DNA of 48,608 nucleotides from Anaeroplasmataceae bacterium (GCA_029057785.1 JAIDZC010000026.1:1-48608); one strand, 5' to 3'. Positions 1 to 8,496 are shown, counted from the stretch's first letter. The notes: generated by a model not told the origin, from the letters alone. Program-made: numbers and translations.

Positions 1-548
1 ATGAAATTGATTTGTTCCTTGGTTAAATTAGGAACAATTAGATTGTCTTTAATTGCGTCTGTATGAATATGATAATTCAATTTGGCGAGTTCTCTTTTTG
101 CTGACCAGTCCACCTCTTTTTGTTCTGCTTTCTTTAAGCGTTGAAATTCTTTTATCAAATAGAATTCAAATTCCGTTGAAATCCAACTTGCAAACTTAAA
201 AGCAATATCCTTATGGGCGTAGGTCCCACCACCTTTTCCAGATTTGGATATAGTGCCTATAGCATTGATTTTGGCAACCCATTGTTGTGGAGATAATGTA
301 AATGCATGTTCTCCACATTTGTTTAATAACTGGTCGATTTCGACCACTTTAACATTTGGATTATAAAAACTCTCCCAAAGGCCCATATAATCAATTGCAG
401 ATCTTGTTCTAAACCAATTTTTAACCACATCTGCAGGTGCAATAGGATTTTTTGCTCTTGCAATATCTGTCAAACAAATATAATCCTCTTGATTCACAGC
501 TTGATATTTTACATAAATTCCTTTTACTAATACTTCTTTATTGCCCAT
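1..548 (-). CDS. KilA-N domain protein, C-terminus cut by window edge
   Basis: I translated this stretch by hand because the gene runs off the left edge. It starts at the ATG at 548-546, with GAGGAG about 6 bases upstream. The visible 182 residues match the KilA-N pattern: an N-terminal TDIAR segment, then VVKNWFRTRSAI and GLWE, then AHKDIAFKFASWIS followed by EFYLIKEFQRLK. KilA-N is a DNA-binding domain of phages, large DNA viruses and mobile elements, found in proteins such as phage antirepressors. The C-terminal half is outside the window, so any fused domain is unknown. The gene stands alone with its own promoter-like TATAAT at 592-587. The family is clear; the role is not. Confidence 0.8.
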   Translation of the reverse strand, partial: MGNKEVLVKGIYVKYQAVNQEDYICLTDIARAKNPIAPADVVKNWFRTRSAIDYMGLWESFYNPNVKVVEIDQLLNKCGEHAFTLSPQQWVAKINAIGTISKSGKGGGTYAHKDIAFKFASWISTEFEFYLIKEFQRLKKAEQKEVDWSAKRELAKLNYHIHTDAIKDNLIVPNLTKEQINF

Positions 549-586
549 ATTGTTCTCCTCACATACACTAAATATTATTTGTGAGT

Positions 587-592
587 ATTATA
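587..592 (-). promoter_or_regulatory. -10 box for the KilA-N gene
   Basis: A perfect TATAAT reads on the minus strand about 40 bases before the KilA-N start codon. No good -35 box is seen at 17 bases, so this is a position-based call. Confidence 0.45.
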
Positions 593-690
593 GCATTTTT
601 AAGAGTAGAACCCTATGATTTATACAAAAGAATTTATTTCGTATTTTATTGCTTGTTTTTAAATTTTTTTTATCAAATTTATACATAGAA

Positions 691-713
691 AAAAGAGTGA
701 AGATCACTCTTTT
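691..713 (-). terminator. Terminator after the redox operon
   Basis: A 10-bp perfect stem (AAAAGAGTGA/TCACTCTTTT) with a three-base loop lies 15 bases past the DUF1893 stop. A T-run follows on the minus strand. Confidence 0.85.
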
Positions 714-727
714 CTTGGAAACTATAT

Positions 728-1141
728 TTATCCTTGTAATTTCTTTATCCTTTTGTAAATCGCCAAGATTGCTTCCTCTTTAGAAGAACAATTCTGTACA
801 GTTTCTTCCATAGGACAAAGCCCATTTCCTTTTCGATTGATAATATTCTCTGTAAGAATATGATATTGATAGGAAATACTATACTTTTCTAATACGGAAA
901 TTGCTTCTTTAGAAAGGACTTCTGCATATACTTCTTTTACACCTAAACAAGCATAAAGGAATGCTGCTGCTTTTCCCACAATCTTATCTGCAGCACTATA
1001 TCCTTTAAAATTATAACCTGATTCTATAAATTCAATTAGTGGCATAACTCCACGCTTTTGACTTACAAAATACATCTCATCTTTAACGAGACAGACTGTA
1101 TTGCCATCTAGCCTTTCCTTTGCGTATTCTAAATCTGTCAT
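728..1141 (-). CDS. DUF1893 family protein (TM1506-like)
   Basis: A 137-residue protein with the DUF1893 signature: a start like TDLEYAKERL, then SQKRGVMPLIEF, the core ADKIVGKAAAFLYACLGV, and the terminal NRKGNGLCPMEE. The family has a cytidine-deaminase-like fold, and its substrate and reaction are not established. I chose the ATG at 1141 over an upstream in-frame TTG because AAAGGA lies 7 bases before it and this start does not overlap the preceding gene. It is the last gene of the flavodoxin/aldo-keto reductase operon and is followed by a terminator. It may act in the same redox pathway, but that is inference from position. Confidence 0.85.
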   Translation of the reverse strand: MTDLEYAKERLDGNTVCLVKDEMYFVSQKRGVMPLIEFIESGYNFKGYSAADKIVGKAAAFLYACLGVKEVYAEVLSKEAISVLEKYSISYQYHILTENIINRKGNGLCPMEETVQNCSSKEEAILAIYKRIKKLQG

Positions 1142-1142
1142 A

Positions 1143-2246
1143 TTAAATTCCTTTAAAATACTTTGCAATCTCTTGTATTCTAGATTGTTGTTTTACTTTA
1201 AATGGGCAACGCTTTTCACAATGTCCACATTTTAGACAGGCAGTAGCCTTAATCACAAGCTTATCATAATGGTTAGCAGCCATTTGATCTCCTGCTAAAG
1301 ATAAATCATAATATTTATTGACTAAGCCAATATCAATTCCTGCAGGACATGGCTGGCAATGATTACAATATACACAATTTCCTACTGCAGCCTCTGGAGT
1401 AAATTCTCCAATTAAAGAATAATCTCGTTCTTCTTGTGAAGAGGAGGGATAGGCTAGCAATTCATCTAAATCCTTTAGACTACGAACACCAGGTACAACA
1501 GTAAGTACAGCAGGTCTATCTAAACAATATTGAATACATTGATTCTTGGTAAGCTCTTTATGGAAAGGGGAAGTCTTTTCAGATAAAAGCTGTCCACCAT
1601 GAAATGGCTTCATTACAGAAATACCAACACCTTCCTTTTCACATCTTTTGAAAAGAGTAGAGCGTTCTAAAGTTGTTCCTATACCATATTCATCTCCACA
1701 TTCCAAATCATAAGCTGGGTTAATAGAAAACATCATCAAATCAATTAATCCGGTATCTAATACTTTTTCAGCAACAGATGGAGTATGGGAAGAAAAACCA
1801 ATGTGTTTTACAATTCCTTTTTCCTTTAAATCCTTAACGTAATCTAAGATACCATTTTTCTTGATATCTTCAAAATCACTTTCCTCATCGATACAATGCA
1901 AAAAACCAAAATCAACATAATTTGTTTGAAGGGCTTTTAATTCCCATTCAAAGGTATTCTTTATTGTATTCAAATCACGAGACCAACCATATTCTCCATT
2001 TTCTTTATATACTGCCCCAAAATGAACCTGTAAATAAACTTGTTCTCTTTTTCCTAACATAGCACGACCAAACGGTTCATATACACTTTTTCCACCTGCA
2101 CATAAATCAAAAAATGTAATCCCATGTGCAATCGCCTTTTGAATCACTTGCTCGATTTCATTTGGTGAACTATTCTGTATACCACCCATTCCAAGACCAA
2201 GCGTACTAATCTTTTCTTTTCCGTGAGGCAAAATTCTATACTCCAT
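1143..2246 (-). CDS. Aldo/keto reductase-like protein with C-terminal 2x[4Fe-4S] domain, degenerate catalytic tetrad
   Basis: About 367 residues: an aldo/keto reductase TIM barrel followed by a ferredoxin-like tail. The tail has two Cys clusters, CVYCNHCQPCP near residues 291-301 and CLKCGHCEKRCP near 337-348. The usual AKR residues look changed: where FDTA...Y is expected the protein reads FDLCAGGKSVY, and the strand that normally carries the catalytic Lys reads VYLQVHFG. His is kept in FLHCIDE. This form recurs in a ferredoxin-fused group of anaerobe oxidoreductases (COG1453-like), so it is probably functional but may not reduce carbonyls in the classical way. The ATG at 2246 is preferred over an upstream TTG. 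It sits one base after the previous gene's stop, with GAGGGATAAT as SD. Confidence 0.85.
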   Translation of the reverse strand: MEYRILPHGKEKISTLGLGMGGIQNSSPNEIEQVIQKAIAHGITFFDLCAGGKSVYEPFGRAMLGKREQVYLQVHFGAVYKENGEYGWSRDLNTIKNTFEWELKALQTNYVDFGFLHCIDEESDFEDIKKNGILDYVKDLKEKGIVKHIGFSSHTPSVAEKVLDTGLIDLMMFSINPAYDLECGDEYGIGTTLERSTLFKRCEKEGVGISVMKPFHGGQLLSEKTSPFHKELTKNQCIQYCLDRPAVLTVVPGVRSLKDLDELLAYPSSSQEERDYSLIGEFTPEAAVGNCVYCNHCQPCPAGIDIGLVNKYYDLSLAGDQMAANHYDKLVIKATACLKCGHCEKRCPFKVKQQSRIQEIAKYFKGI

Positions 2247-2247
2247 A

Positions 2248-3360
2248 TTATCCCTCAAACTCCTTAGCAACATCCTTTAGTAATTTTCGAATCGGTAAAT
2301 GCTGTGGGCATGCCTTCTCACATTTTCCACATTCAATACAATCTGACGCTTTACCACCTGATTTGGTATGAACGTTAGTATAATAGTAATTTGCGTTCCA
2401 ATCGTGATAAATATTTTTTGTATTCATACAAGAAAATAAATCCGGAATAGAAATATGCTTAGGACATCCATCTATACAGTAGCGACATGCTGTACAATCA
2501 ATTAAATGCATATTGTGAAATACAGCACAAACTTTCGTTACAGCTTCTTTTTCTTTATCATTTAATGATTTAAAGTCTTTCATATAGGAAATATTATCTA
2601 GCATTTGTTCCATATTACTCATACCAGATAAAACCATAAATACGCCTTCAAACCCAGCAGCAAACCTTATGGCGTAGCTTGCGTTACTTCCGCCTTGTAA
2701 TTCATCAAAAATCTTTTGTGCATCATTTGGAAGATTAACTAGGTTTCCACCCTTAACTGGTTCCATAATAATTACAGGCTTATTATGCTTTCTACATACC
2801 TCGTAGCATTTTCTTGATTGTACTGCAGAATCATCAAAGTCCACATAATTAAGTTGAATCTGTACTACTTCAATCTGAGGATATTCAGATAGGATTTGAT
2901 CTAATACATCTGCAGTATCATGAAAGGATATACCAACATGCTTGATTTTACCTTCCTTCTTTAATTCAAAAGCTGTTTCATAAGCCTTGCATTCTTTAAA
3001 CTTTAAAAAATTATTTTTATTCTGTGCATGCATCAAATAAAAATCAAAATATTCAACACCACATGCTTCTAGCTGACTTTCAAAAAAAGGACGTATTTCT
3101 TCTTGGTTATTAAAAAAAGGATCTGTAAGCTTATTGGTTAATATAAATTTATCTCTTGGATATCTTTTAGCAAGACACTCTCTAACTGCAATTTCACTCA
3201 TTTTGTCGACATAGCCATGAGCTGTATCAAAATAGTTGAATCCATTTTCTATAAACGTATCAACCATTTTATTGAGTTCCTCATAATCTACTTCTTTATC
3301 CTTCATTGGTAGACGCATACACCCAAATCCAAAGTTTTTCTTTACACCATCAAAATACAT
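2248..3360 (-). CDS. Aldo/keto reductase with C-terminal 2x[4Fe-4S] ferredoxin domain
   Basis: A 370-residue paralogue of the downstream gene. It keeps the full AKR tetrad: Asp and Tyr in YFDTAHGYVD, Lys in LTNKL, and His in YLMHAQ. The C-terminal ferredoxin part has CTACRYCIDGCP near residues 289-300 and CIECGKCEKACP near 341-352, enough for two [4Fe-4S] clusters. Such fusions are thought to couple carbonyl chemistry to ferredoxin or flavodoxin rather than only NAD(P)H. The ATG at 3360 has AGAGGTG 4-10 bases upstream; the longer GTG start lies inside that SD. The gene sits between flavodoxin and the second AKR in one operon, suggesting that flavodoxin is the electron partner (inference). Confidence 0.9.
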   Translation of the reverse strand: MYFDGVKKNFGFGCMRLPMKDKEVDYEELNKMVDTFIENGFNYFDTAHGYVDKMSEIAVRECLAKRYPRDKFILTNKLTDPFFNNQEEIRPFFESQLEACGVEYFDFYLMHAQNKNNFLKFKECKAYETAFELKKEGKIKHVGISFHDTADVLDQILSEYPQIEVVQIQLNYVDFDDSAVQSRKCYEVCRKHNKPVIIMEPVKGGNLVNLPNDAQKIFDELQGGSNASYAIRFAAGFEGVFMVLSGMSNMEQMLDNISYMKDFKSLNDKEKEAVTKVCAVFHNMHLIDCTACRYCIDGCPKHISIPDLFSCMNTKNIYHDWNANYYYTNVHTKSGGKASDCIECGKCEKACPQHLPIRKLLKDVAKEFEG

Positions 3361-3387
3361 TTTAAACACCTCTTTCTATTTTCTTAT

Positions 3388-3900
3388 TTATATAGATTTT
3401 TTCAACCATGCTGCAACCAAGCCTTTAGATTCCTTTGCTTCAGCGCCATGAATGGAAAGACCAGGTTTCACAGTTGCTCCTTTACAAATTTTCTTTAAAT
3501 CACTTTCGCTACTTCCCATTCCACTACCTTCATTTGTACAAAATGGCAAAATGGTTTTTCCCGTAAAATTATAATGCTCTAAAAAAGTAAATACTGCCAT
3601 AGGCATTGTTCCCCACCAGTTTGGATAACCCACAAAGATTGTATCGTATTGCTCAAGACTATCCATAAAGGATTTCAACTCTGGACGTTCATCTTCGTGT
3701 AGTTCCTTGCGAGCTTCATCAATACATTTATGATAGTCTAAAGAATAGTCTTTCACAGTTTCAATTTCAAATAAATCTCCACCCGTATGCTTAGCTATTA
3801 TTTCAGCTACAATTTCTGTATTTCCTTTTGCTAAATTTTTTATCGTTCCATTCCAGTAGTTCTCTCCCTTTCTAGAATAATATACAATTAAATTCTTCAT
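3388..3900 (-). CDS. Flavodoxin family protein
   Basis: A 170-residue single-domain flavodoxin. The FMN phosphate loop begins at the N-terminus (IVYYSRKGEN). The mid-chain DTIFVGYPNWWGTMPMAVFTFLE segment carries aromatic residues typical of flavodoxin_4 proteins from anaerobes. PFCTNEGSGMGSSESDLKK is the third flavin-contact region. It carries low-potential electrons in the cytosol. It is the first gene of an operon that continues into the two ferredoxin-fused aldo/keto reductases, so it may serve them. The start ATG has CGGAGAAATTACT upstream. A 150-base leader separates it from an extended -10 box at 4054-4049. Confidence 0.92.
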   Translation of the reverse strand: MKNLIVYYSRKGENYWNGTIKNLAKGNTEIVAEIIAKHTGGDLFEIETVKDYSLDYHKCIDEARKELHEDERPELKSFMDSLEQYDTIFVGYPNWWGTMPMAVFTFLEHYNFTGKTILPFCTNEGSGMGSSESDLKKICKGATVKPGLSIHGAEAKESKGLVAAWLKKSI

Positions 3901-3985
3901 AGTAATTTCTCCGTTCTATTCTGCATTTATTTTTAAAACTCAACATACAATTCGTTCGACAATTCTTTAAAGCTATATAATTTGT

Positions 3986-4018
3986 CTAAAACATTTTTTC
4001 CCAAAACAAATACATCAT
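3986..4018 (-). other. Possible 10-residue leader ORF before flavodoxin
   Basis: Within the leader a short ORF (MMYLFWEKMF) starts at the ATG at 4018 with AGGGAG six bases upstream, a very good SD. It ends 85 bases before the flavodoxin start. It could be a regulatory leader peptide or chance. Confidence 0.25.
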
Positions 4019-4048
4019 GCCTATCTCCCTAGTTATAATTTACTATAT

Positions 4049-4054
4049 ATTATA
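4049..4054 (-). promoter_or_regulatory. Extended -10 promoter of the flavodoxin/AKR operon
   Basis: TGTTATAAT (TG-n-TATAAT) on the minus strand, about 150 bases before the flavodoxin ATG and downstream of the terminator at 4092-4124. No strong -35 box is seen. The intergenic stretch 3901-4131 otherwise holds only the leader ORF and that terminator. Confidence 0.5.
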
Positions 4055-4091
4055 ACATTTTTAAATCATATGAATCTATGCCTAAGAGGTC

Positions 4092-4124
4092 AAAAGAAAA
4101 AGCACCTATTCTTTTAATAAGTGC
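4092..4124 (-). terminator. Terminator of the tmk-rsmI operon
   Basis: The minus-strand RNA forms GCACUUAUU/AAUAGGUGC (9 bp, one G-U pair) with an AAAAG loop, followed by TTTTTCTTTT. It lies just past the thioredoxin-like gene. Confidence 0.85.
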
Positions 4125-4131
4125 AATTCAA

Positions 4132-4686
4132 CTATTTTGTTTTTCTTCTAAAGTGATGTCTTCTTTCCTTTTGTTTAACTGTTTGAAATAGTTCTGTTAG
4201 ACGATTGGTATATTCTTTTGTGCAATCTAAAGAAGCCCCTTCTTTATGAAGACCATCTGCATCTAAAATATATTCCTCATCTATTACACCAACACAAATT
4301 CCATTTTTAATACCTATCACTGCAGGTACATTTAATCTTGGAATTAAAGTATCTTGTACAAGTGTATCGCTCTTGTATTGTAATTTTTCAATAAGATAGT
4401 AATAGTTTAGTTTTGTTTCTAAATCGCCACAATCTCTCAAATCCACTTCTTCTTTAAATACATCTATAAAGTGTGGATCATAATGAAGAATTGTTCTTAC
4501 CTTATTTTTTTTAGCTGTTTTATTAATAATAGAAATTACAGCTTGACAGTTTTTACACCAAGCACCACCAATATATATAACACCTGTTTTAAACTTAGTA
4601 AACATTTGCATTACCTTATCATAGGTAGCACTACGAAATACATTAAATTTATCCTTTAATAATGGATACTCATCATTATAGCTCAA
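4132..4686 (-). CDS. Thioredoxin-like protein (WCKNC)
   Basis: A 184-residue thioredoxin-fold protein without a signal peptide. The redox motif WCKNC sits at residues 43-47 after the strand TGVIYIGGA, and the cis-Pro loop is NVPAVIG. An insertion of about 60 residues lies between the active-site helix and the cis-Pro, and the C-terminus is very basic (KQKERRHHFRRKTK). It is probably a cytosolic thiol-disulfide protein; the partner is unknown. The reading frame starts with TTG at 4686, which has GGAGG eight bases upstream; no better in-frame ATG is near. It is the last gene of the housekeeping operon, with a terminator directly after it. Confidence 0.75.
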   Translation of the reverse strand: MSYNDEYPLLKDKFNVFRSATYDKVMQMFTKFKTGVIYIGGAWCKNCQAVISIINKTAKKNKVRTILHYDPHFIDVFKEEVDLRDCGDLETKLNYYYLIEKLQYKSDTLVQDTLIPRLNVPAVIGIKNGICVGVIDEEYILDADGLHKEGASLDCTKEYTNRLTELFQTVKQKERRHHFRRKTK

Positions 4687-4703
4687 AGGAAAAACCTCCT
4701 TTA

Positions 4704-5543
4704 TTATTTGTTTTTATACTCCAAGTAACCTTTATAAAGTTCGCTTTTATTGGAGTTGATTAATTTGGCAACCTCTTTGATTGCATCATTTGGTTTAAAT
4801 CCTAAAGAAATTAATTCATCAATTTTTTGAAAAGGATTATCAATCTGATTCTCTTCTTTATACCCTTCTACAATAAGAACCATTTCTCCTTTTGTAGGAA
4901 GTTCTAATAGAATTTCTTCTATTGTTCCTCTTGCATATTCCTCAAAGGTTTTAGTTAATTCTCTTGCAAGAACAATTTGCCTGTTTCCAAAAACAGAAAG
5001 CATATCCTTCAAGGTTTCCTCTATTCTGTGAGGTGCTTCATAAAAAATAATTGTATGAGGAATATATTTTAAATCATCTAATTCTTTTATTTTTTTTGTA
5101 TGCTTAGCATCTAAAAAACCATAGAAGGTATATGGCATAGGAGCAAGACCTGATGCAATGAGAGCACTGATTCCTGCAGAAGCTCCTGGTATGGTGGATA
5201 CAGCAATCCCATTTTCTATGGCAAGCGTAACTAGCTTATATCCTGGATCTGAAATGACTGGTAGTCCTGCATCAGACATAATTGCTAGCTTCATACCCGA
5301 GTTCAATTCATTTAAAACTTGATCAGCTTTTAAATCCTGATTGTACTCATGATAGCTTTCAAGTTTTGTATGGATGTCATAATGCGATAATAAAACACCA
5401 GAGGTTCTTGTATCCTCAGCATAAATCTTATCTACACTCTGTAACACTTCAATTGCTCTAAAGGTCATATCCTTTAAATTCCCTATTGGTGTTGCAACCA
5501 AATAAAGAATTGCCTTATCAGCATCAAAACTACGTATTTTCAT
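4704..5543 (-). CDS. rsmI: 16S rRNA (cytidine-1402-2'-O)-methyltransferase RsmI
   Basis: A 279-residue SAM-dependent methyltransferase of the tetrapyrrole-methylase fold. The N-terminal motif LYLVATPIGNLKDMTFRA is diagnostic, followed by AEDTRTSGVLLSHY, then SDAGLPVISDPGYKLV, PGASAGISAL and FYEAPHRIEETL. RsmI methylates the ribose of C1402 in the decoding centre. The length is normal for the family. The start ATG overlaps the stop of the preceding gene by one base (TAATG), indicating translational coupling. The neighbourhood tmk-holB-ricT-trmN6-rsmI is a classic Bacillota order. Confidence 0.97.
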   Translation of the reverse strand: MKIRSFDADKAILYLVATPIGNLKDMTFRAIEVLQSVDKIYAEDTRTSGVLLSHYDIHTKLESYHEYNQDLKADQVLNELNSGMKLAIMSDAGLPVISDPGYKLVTLAIENGIAVSTIPGASAGISALIASGLAPMPYTFYGFLDAKHTKKIKELDDLKYIPHTIIFYEAPHRIEETLKDMLSVFGNRQIVLARELTKTFEEYARGTIEEILLELPTKGEMVLIVEGYKEENQIDNPFQKIDELISLGFKPNDAIKEVAKLINSNKSELYKGYLEYKNK

Positions 5544-5950
5544 TAGTTCTTAATAATACGATTTGCCTTTTCTCTTAAATCACGTTCTGCATAAACGATA
5601 GAAATTAATTCACGACGCTTTTCTGCAGAAATATCTAACTTCTTTTGAATCTTTTCCAAGAATAAAAGCTCAGAGGTGTTGTACAAATCATCCTCCATAG
5701 ATATGATGACAAGGTTTAAATAAACAACATTCTTTACAACCTTATTTGTGTGAGCAAAGAAATCTATTGTGTTTTCAACAGAATCAGTTAAACGGAAGGA
5801 ATATTCATCCTTGATTTCGTCTAGCTCAGCAATCATCTTGTTTAGGATACGCTTTTCATATTGTGTAGGCTCTCCATCAATGTCAACCATATAGATGGCC
5901 AAGTCTAAAAATTTAAGCATTTCCTTTTTATTTAATAAACTTAAGAACAT
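5543..5950 (-). CDS. TerB-like/unknown small helical protein
   Basis: A 135-residue soluble, mostly helical protein. The N-terminal pattern (FLDLAIYMVDIDGEPTQYEKRIL) resembles the acidic metal-site helices of TerB-like (tellurite-resistance B) proteins, and ISMEDDLYNTSELLFLEKI repeats the theme. The TerB assignment is weak and from pattern only. The ATG at 5950 is chosen because GGAGTGAGG precedes it by about 5 bases; the longer GTG start falls inside that SD. It lies between trmN6 and rsmI and is coupled to both by overlap or tight spacing, so it is likely co-expressed with RNA-modification genes. Confidence 0.6.
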   Translation of the reverse strand: MFLSLLNKKEMLKFLDLAIYMVDIDGEPTQYEKRILNKMIAELDEIKDEYSFRLTDSVENTIDFFAHTNKVVKNVVYLNLVIISMEDDLYNTSELLFLEKIQKKLDISAEKRRELISIVYAERDLREKANRIIKN

Positions 5951-5955
5951 AATCC

Positions 5956-6690
5956 TCACTCCTTTTCATAATTATATATTCTTAATACTTCTTTTGTCCA
6001 CTGATTATTATCATCATATACGATGAGTGGTGGTAAAACAACAAGTCCTCCAGAAGAACCATCCTTTATTCCTTCAATCAAAATATGATTACAAGGACTT
6101 CCTAACTTAGGATAACAAAATCTCAGTCGCTTAGGTTCGATATGATATTTTCTAAAGACCTCTATAATTTCTAATAGACGATCTGGTCTATGCACCATTG
6201 CAAGTCTTCCTTTGGAATTGAGCAATTTTGCTGATTCACAAACGATATCCTCTAGCTTAGCCAAAACCTCATGTCTGGCAATTGCCTTTTTATCGTTTGG
6301 ATTTATATTATTATCCCCCACCTTAAAAAATGGAGGATTACAGGTAACAACTTCATAACAATTCTTTCCTATTTTAGAAGATATGCCAATTAAGTTATCT
6401 AATACCATTGTGATTTGATTTTCTAAATGATTTTCTTCTATGGATTTGATTGCTAAATCATAAGATTCCTTTTGTACCTCTACACCTATAATATGAGCAT
6501 TCGTTCTTAAAGTAAGATATAAAGGTATAGGCGCATTTCCACTACATAAATCACAAATATGCTTCGTTTTAGATGGTACAGTTACGAAATCAGCAAGAAG
6601 CATAGTGTCGATAGAAAAGTTAAATCCTTCTGTATCCTGATAAATTTCTAGTGCGGGTCTGCCAAGCAAATCATTCTTCACTATCGGCAT
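5956..6690 (-). CDS. trmN6: tRNA1(Val) (adenine-37-N6)-methyltransferase (TrmN6/YabB-like)
   Basis: About 244 residues, class I SAM methyltransferase. The N-terminus (KNDLLGRPALEIYQ...FSIDTMLLADF) is typical of the YabB/YfiC group. The SAM-binding segment is DLCSGNAPIPLYL and the N6-adenine catalytic motif is CNPPFF. It methylates the adenine at position 37 of the valine tRNA anticodon loop. The start lies in an ATGATGATG run; the third ATG (6690) is best spaced from AAGGG. It overlaps the end of ricT by about 20 bases, as in other Bacillota. Confidence 0.9.
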   Translation of the reverse strand: MPIVKNDLLGRPALEIYQDTEGFNFSIDTMLLADFVTVPSKTKHICDLCSGNAPIPLYLTLRTNAHIIGVEVQKESYDLAIKSIEENHLENQITMVLDNLIGISSKIGKNCYEVVTCNPPFFKVGDNNINPNDKKAIARHEVLAKLEDIVCESAKLLNSKGRLAMVHRPDRLLEIIEVFRKYHIEPKRLRFCYPKLGSPCNHILIEGIKDGSSGGLVVLPPLIVYDDNNQWTKEVLRIYNYEKE

Positions 6691-7519
6691 CATCATCACC
6701 CTTGTGTTTATCCATAGAACGAACAAATTCAATATCATCCAATTTTAAATATCCAAATTTATTATCTTCTTCTATGTATTTCACTTTACAGGTTTTATTT
6801 AGTACATCACAGGATAATACCTTTGCAGGTCCCTCTTCTGTTTTGACAATATCTCCAATATCAGGAGCAAACTTCTTTAACTCCTTATAGAGTTCATTTT
6901 CATAATTAATACAACAAAGCAGCTTTCCACAATTTCCACTAATCTTTACAGGATTTAAGGAAAGATTTTGATTCTTTGCCATTTTTACACTTACGTTATC
7001 AAACTCAGTAATAAAGGTACGGCAGCATACAATTAAGCCACAAGGTCCTATTCCACCAAATACCTTAGCACCATCTCTAGATCCTACCTGACGTAATTCT
7101 ATTCTAGTATGATAGATTTCTGCAAGTCGTTTCACGAGTTCACGGAAATCAATTCTATTTTCTGCTTCAAAATAAATAATCAACTTAGATCGATCTAAAG
7201 TATATTCTGCTTCTAAAACCTTTATTGGAAGCTCGAGCTCCTTAGAAATCCCTTTTGTCTTAGATATAATCTCAGGTTGATCCTTTTTGTTTTTCTCATG
7301 TGCTTCCAAATCTTGTTTGGTTGCAAGACGAACAATATCTTTAAGCTCAGCGGTTAAGTCTTTTTCATCTAAGTCAAATATGTCACCACAACAAAAGCCA
7401 AGCTCTGTTCCTCGGATTGTACTGACTATAACTGGATCTCCATCCTTTAACTCATAATTTGCAGTACCAAAGAAATAGCGTTTGCCTACTGGCTTAAATT
7501 TCACACGTATTGCTTTCAA
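6671..7519 (-). CDS. ricT: PSP1-domain protein RicT (YaaT)
   Basis: About 282 residues of the PSP1/YaaT family. The conserved core reads VFGGIGPCGLIVCCRTF and NLSLNPVKISGNCGKLLCCINYE, holding the Cys residues known in RicT to help bind Fe-S clusters with RicA and RicF. In Bacillus the complex stimulates RNase Y processing of operon mRNAs and affects development. The most likely start is the TTG at 7519, with AGGA 10 bases upstream; a GTG at 7528 lies too close to that SD. The C-terminus is acidic (DDDADSEE). It sits between holB and trmN6 in the conserved replication/RNA-modification cluster. Confidence 0.92.
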   Translation of the reverse strand: MKAIRVKFKPVGKRYFFGTANYELKDGDPVIVSTIRGTELGFCCGDIFDLDEKDLTAELKDIVRLATKQDLEAHEKNKKDQPEIISKTKGISKELELPIKVLEAEYTLDRSKLIIYFEAENRIDFRELVKRLAEIYHTRIELRQVGSRDGAKVFGGIGPCGLIVCCRTFITEFDNVSVKMAKNQNLSLNPVKISGNCGKLLCCINYENELYKELKKFAPDIGDIVKTEEGPAKVLSCDVLNKTCKVKYIEEDNKFGYLKLDDIEFVRSMDKHKGDDDADSEE

Positions 7520-7531
7520 ATTTATCACATC

Positions 7532-8491
7532 CTAAAATAATTTAGAAATTAATTCATGAAATATATTTTTTGCAGAAACGTTATAGTTCAGCTTTGAATA
7601 TGAATCTAAAATGAGTTGAAATTGACCATAAACAACTGAATTTTCCATTTTTGCATACATTAATATTTTATCATATAAGCTTGTTAAAATCAAATCTTCT
7701 TTATTTTCTATCTTGAAGATATCCTCATAAAAAGCAATCAACCATTTGAAAAACAATCTCATATTTTCAATATTGAATTTAGACGCTTGATTAATATATA
7801 ATAGCACAGCTTGTTTTTTATTTTTTAAAGAAAGAAATTCTAAAAAGAAACTTTTCATATCTGCATACTCTTTTGTTTGAATCAGTTCCTTTGCCTCCAT
7901 TATATTATTCGTTGTTACACTAGAAAGTGTAGCATCCAAGCTATCTATTCCTTCCTTTTCAAGCTGTGTAATTAGTTTTTTCACTTCAATTGAAGGAAAG
8001 TGTATTAATGAACAACGAGATACAATTGTAGATACAACATTTGCTAAATCAGTAGCAATAAATATACCAATGGTGGGTGTATTATTGATAGGCTCTTCTA
8101 TAAACTTTAAAAGACTATTTTGAGCTGAAGCTGAAGCAGTATCTATTCCATCTACAATATAAATTCTTGGACCTTCTAATAAAGAGGTCTTAGAAAATTC
8201 CTCTTGAAGCTCAGTAATTTGTTCCTTAGAAATCAGCTTCTTTGATTCTAATACTCCAATATAGGTAACATTTAAATGCTGATCATTGATAATATTTTGG
8301 CAAGTCTCACAGGATAAACAACCATCATACTCACAATAAAATAAGCAAGCTAAAGCATAAGCCATTTCCTTCTTGCCAACACCTTCATCACCATAAAACA
8401 AATACGCATGAGATAAGCGATCATTGATTTTATTCTGTTTTAAAACATCATAGATATGTTGTTGATTTGAAATCATATCTAAAACATTCAC
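7532..8491 (-). CDS. holB: DNA polymerase III subunit delta'
   Basis: About 319 residues of a clamp-loader AAA+ subunit. Visible are RLSHAYLFYGDEGVGKK (degenerate Walker A), a Zn-binding Cys set (CEYDGCLSCETC), the IYIVDGID Walker B-like strand, the NSLLKFIEEP sensor region and IVSRCSLIHFP, the SRC motif. Delta' opens and loads the sliding clamp together with delta and tau. I prefer the GTG at 8491, 8 bases after AGGTAGG; an ATG at 8476 is the alternative and fits the usual N-terminus of the family. The SD overlaps the end of tmk. Confidence 0.93.
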   Translation of the reverse strand: MNVLDMISNQQHIYDVLKQNKINDRLSHAYLFYGDEGVGKKEMAYALACLFYCEYDGCLSCETCQNIINDQHLNVTYIGVLESKKLISKEQITELQEEFSKTSLLEGPRIYIVDGIDTASASAQNSLLKFIEEPINNTPTIGIFIATDLANVVSTIVSRCSLIHFPSIEVKKLITQLEKEGIDSLDATLSSVTTNNIMEAKELIQTKEYADMKSFFLEFLSLKNKKQAVLLYINQASKFNIENMRLFFKWLIAFYEDIFKIENKEDLILTSLYDKILMYAKMENSVVYGQFQLILDSYSKLNYNVSAKNIFHELISKLF

Positions 8492-8496
8492 ATAAA

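Noticed and set aside
6651-6890. Plus-strand ORF opposite ricT/trmN6
   Set aside because: It lies fully antisense to two well-supported genes, with no SD or family features.
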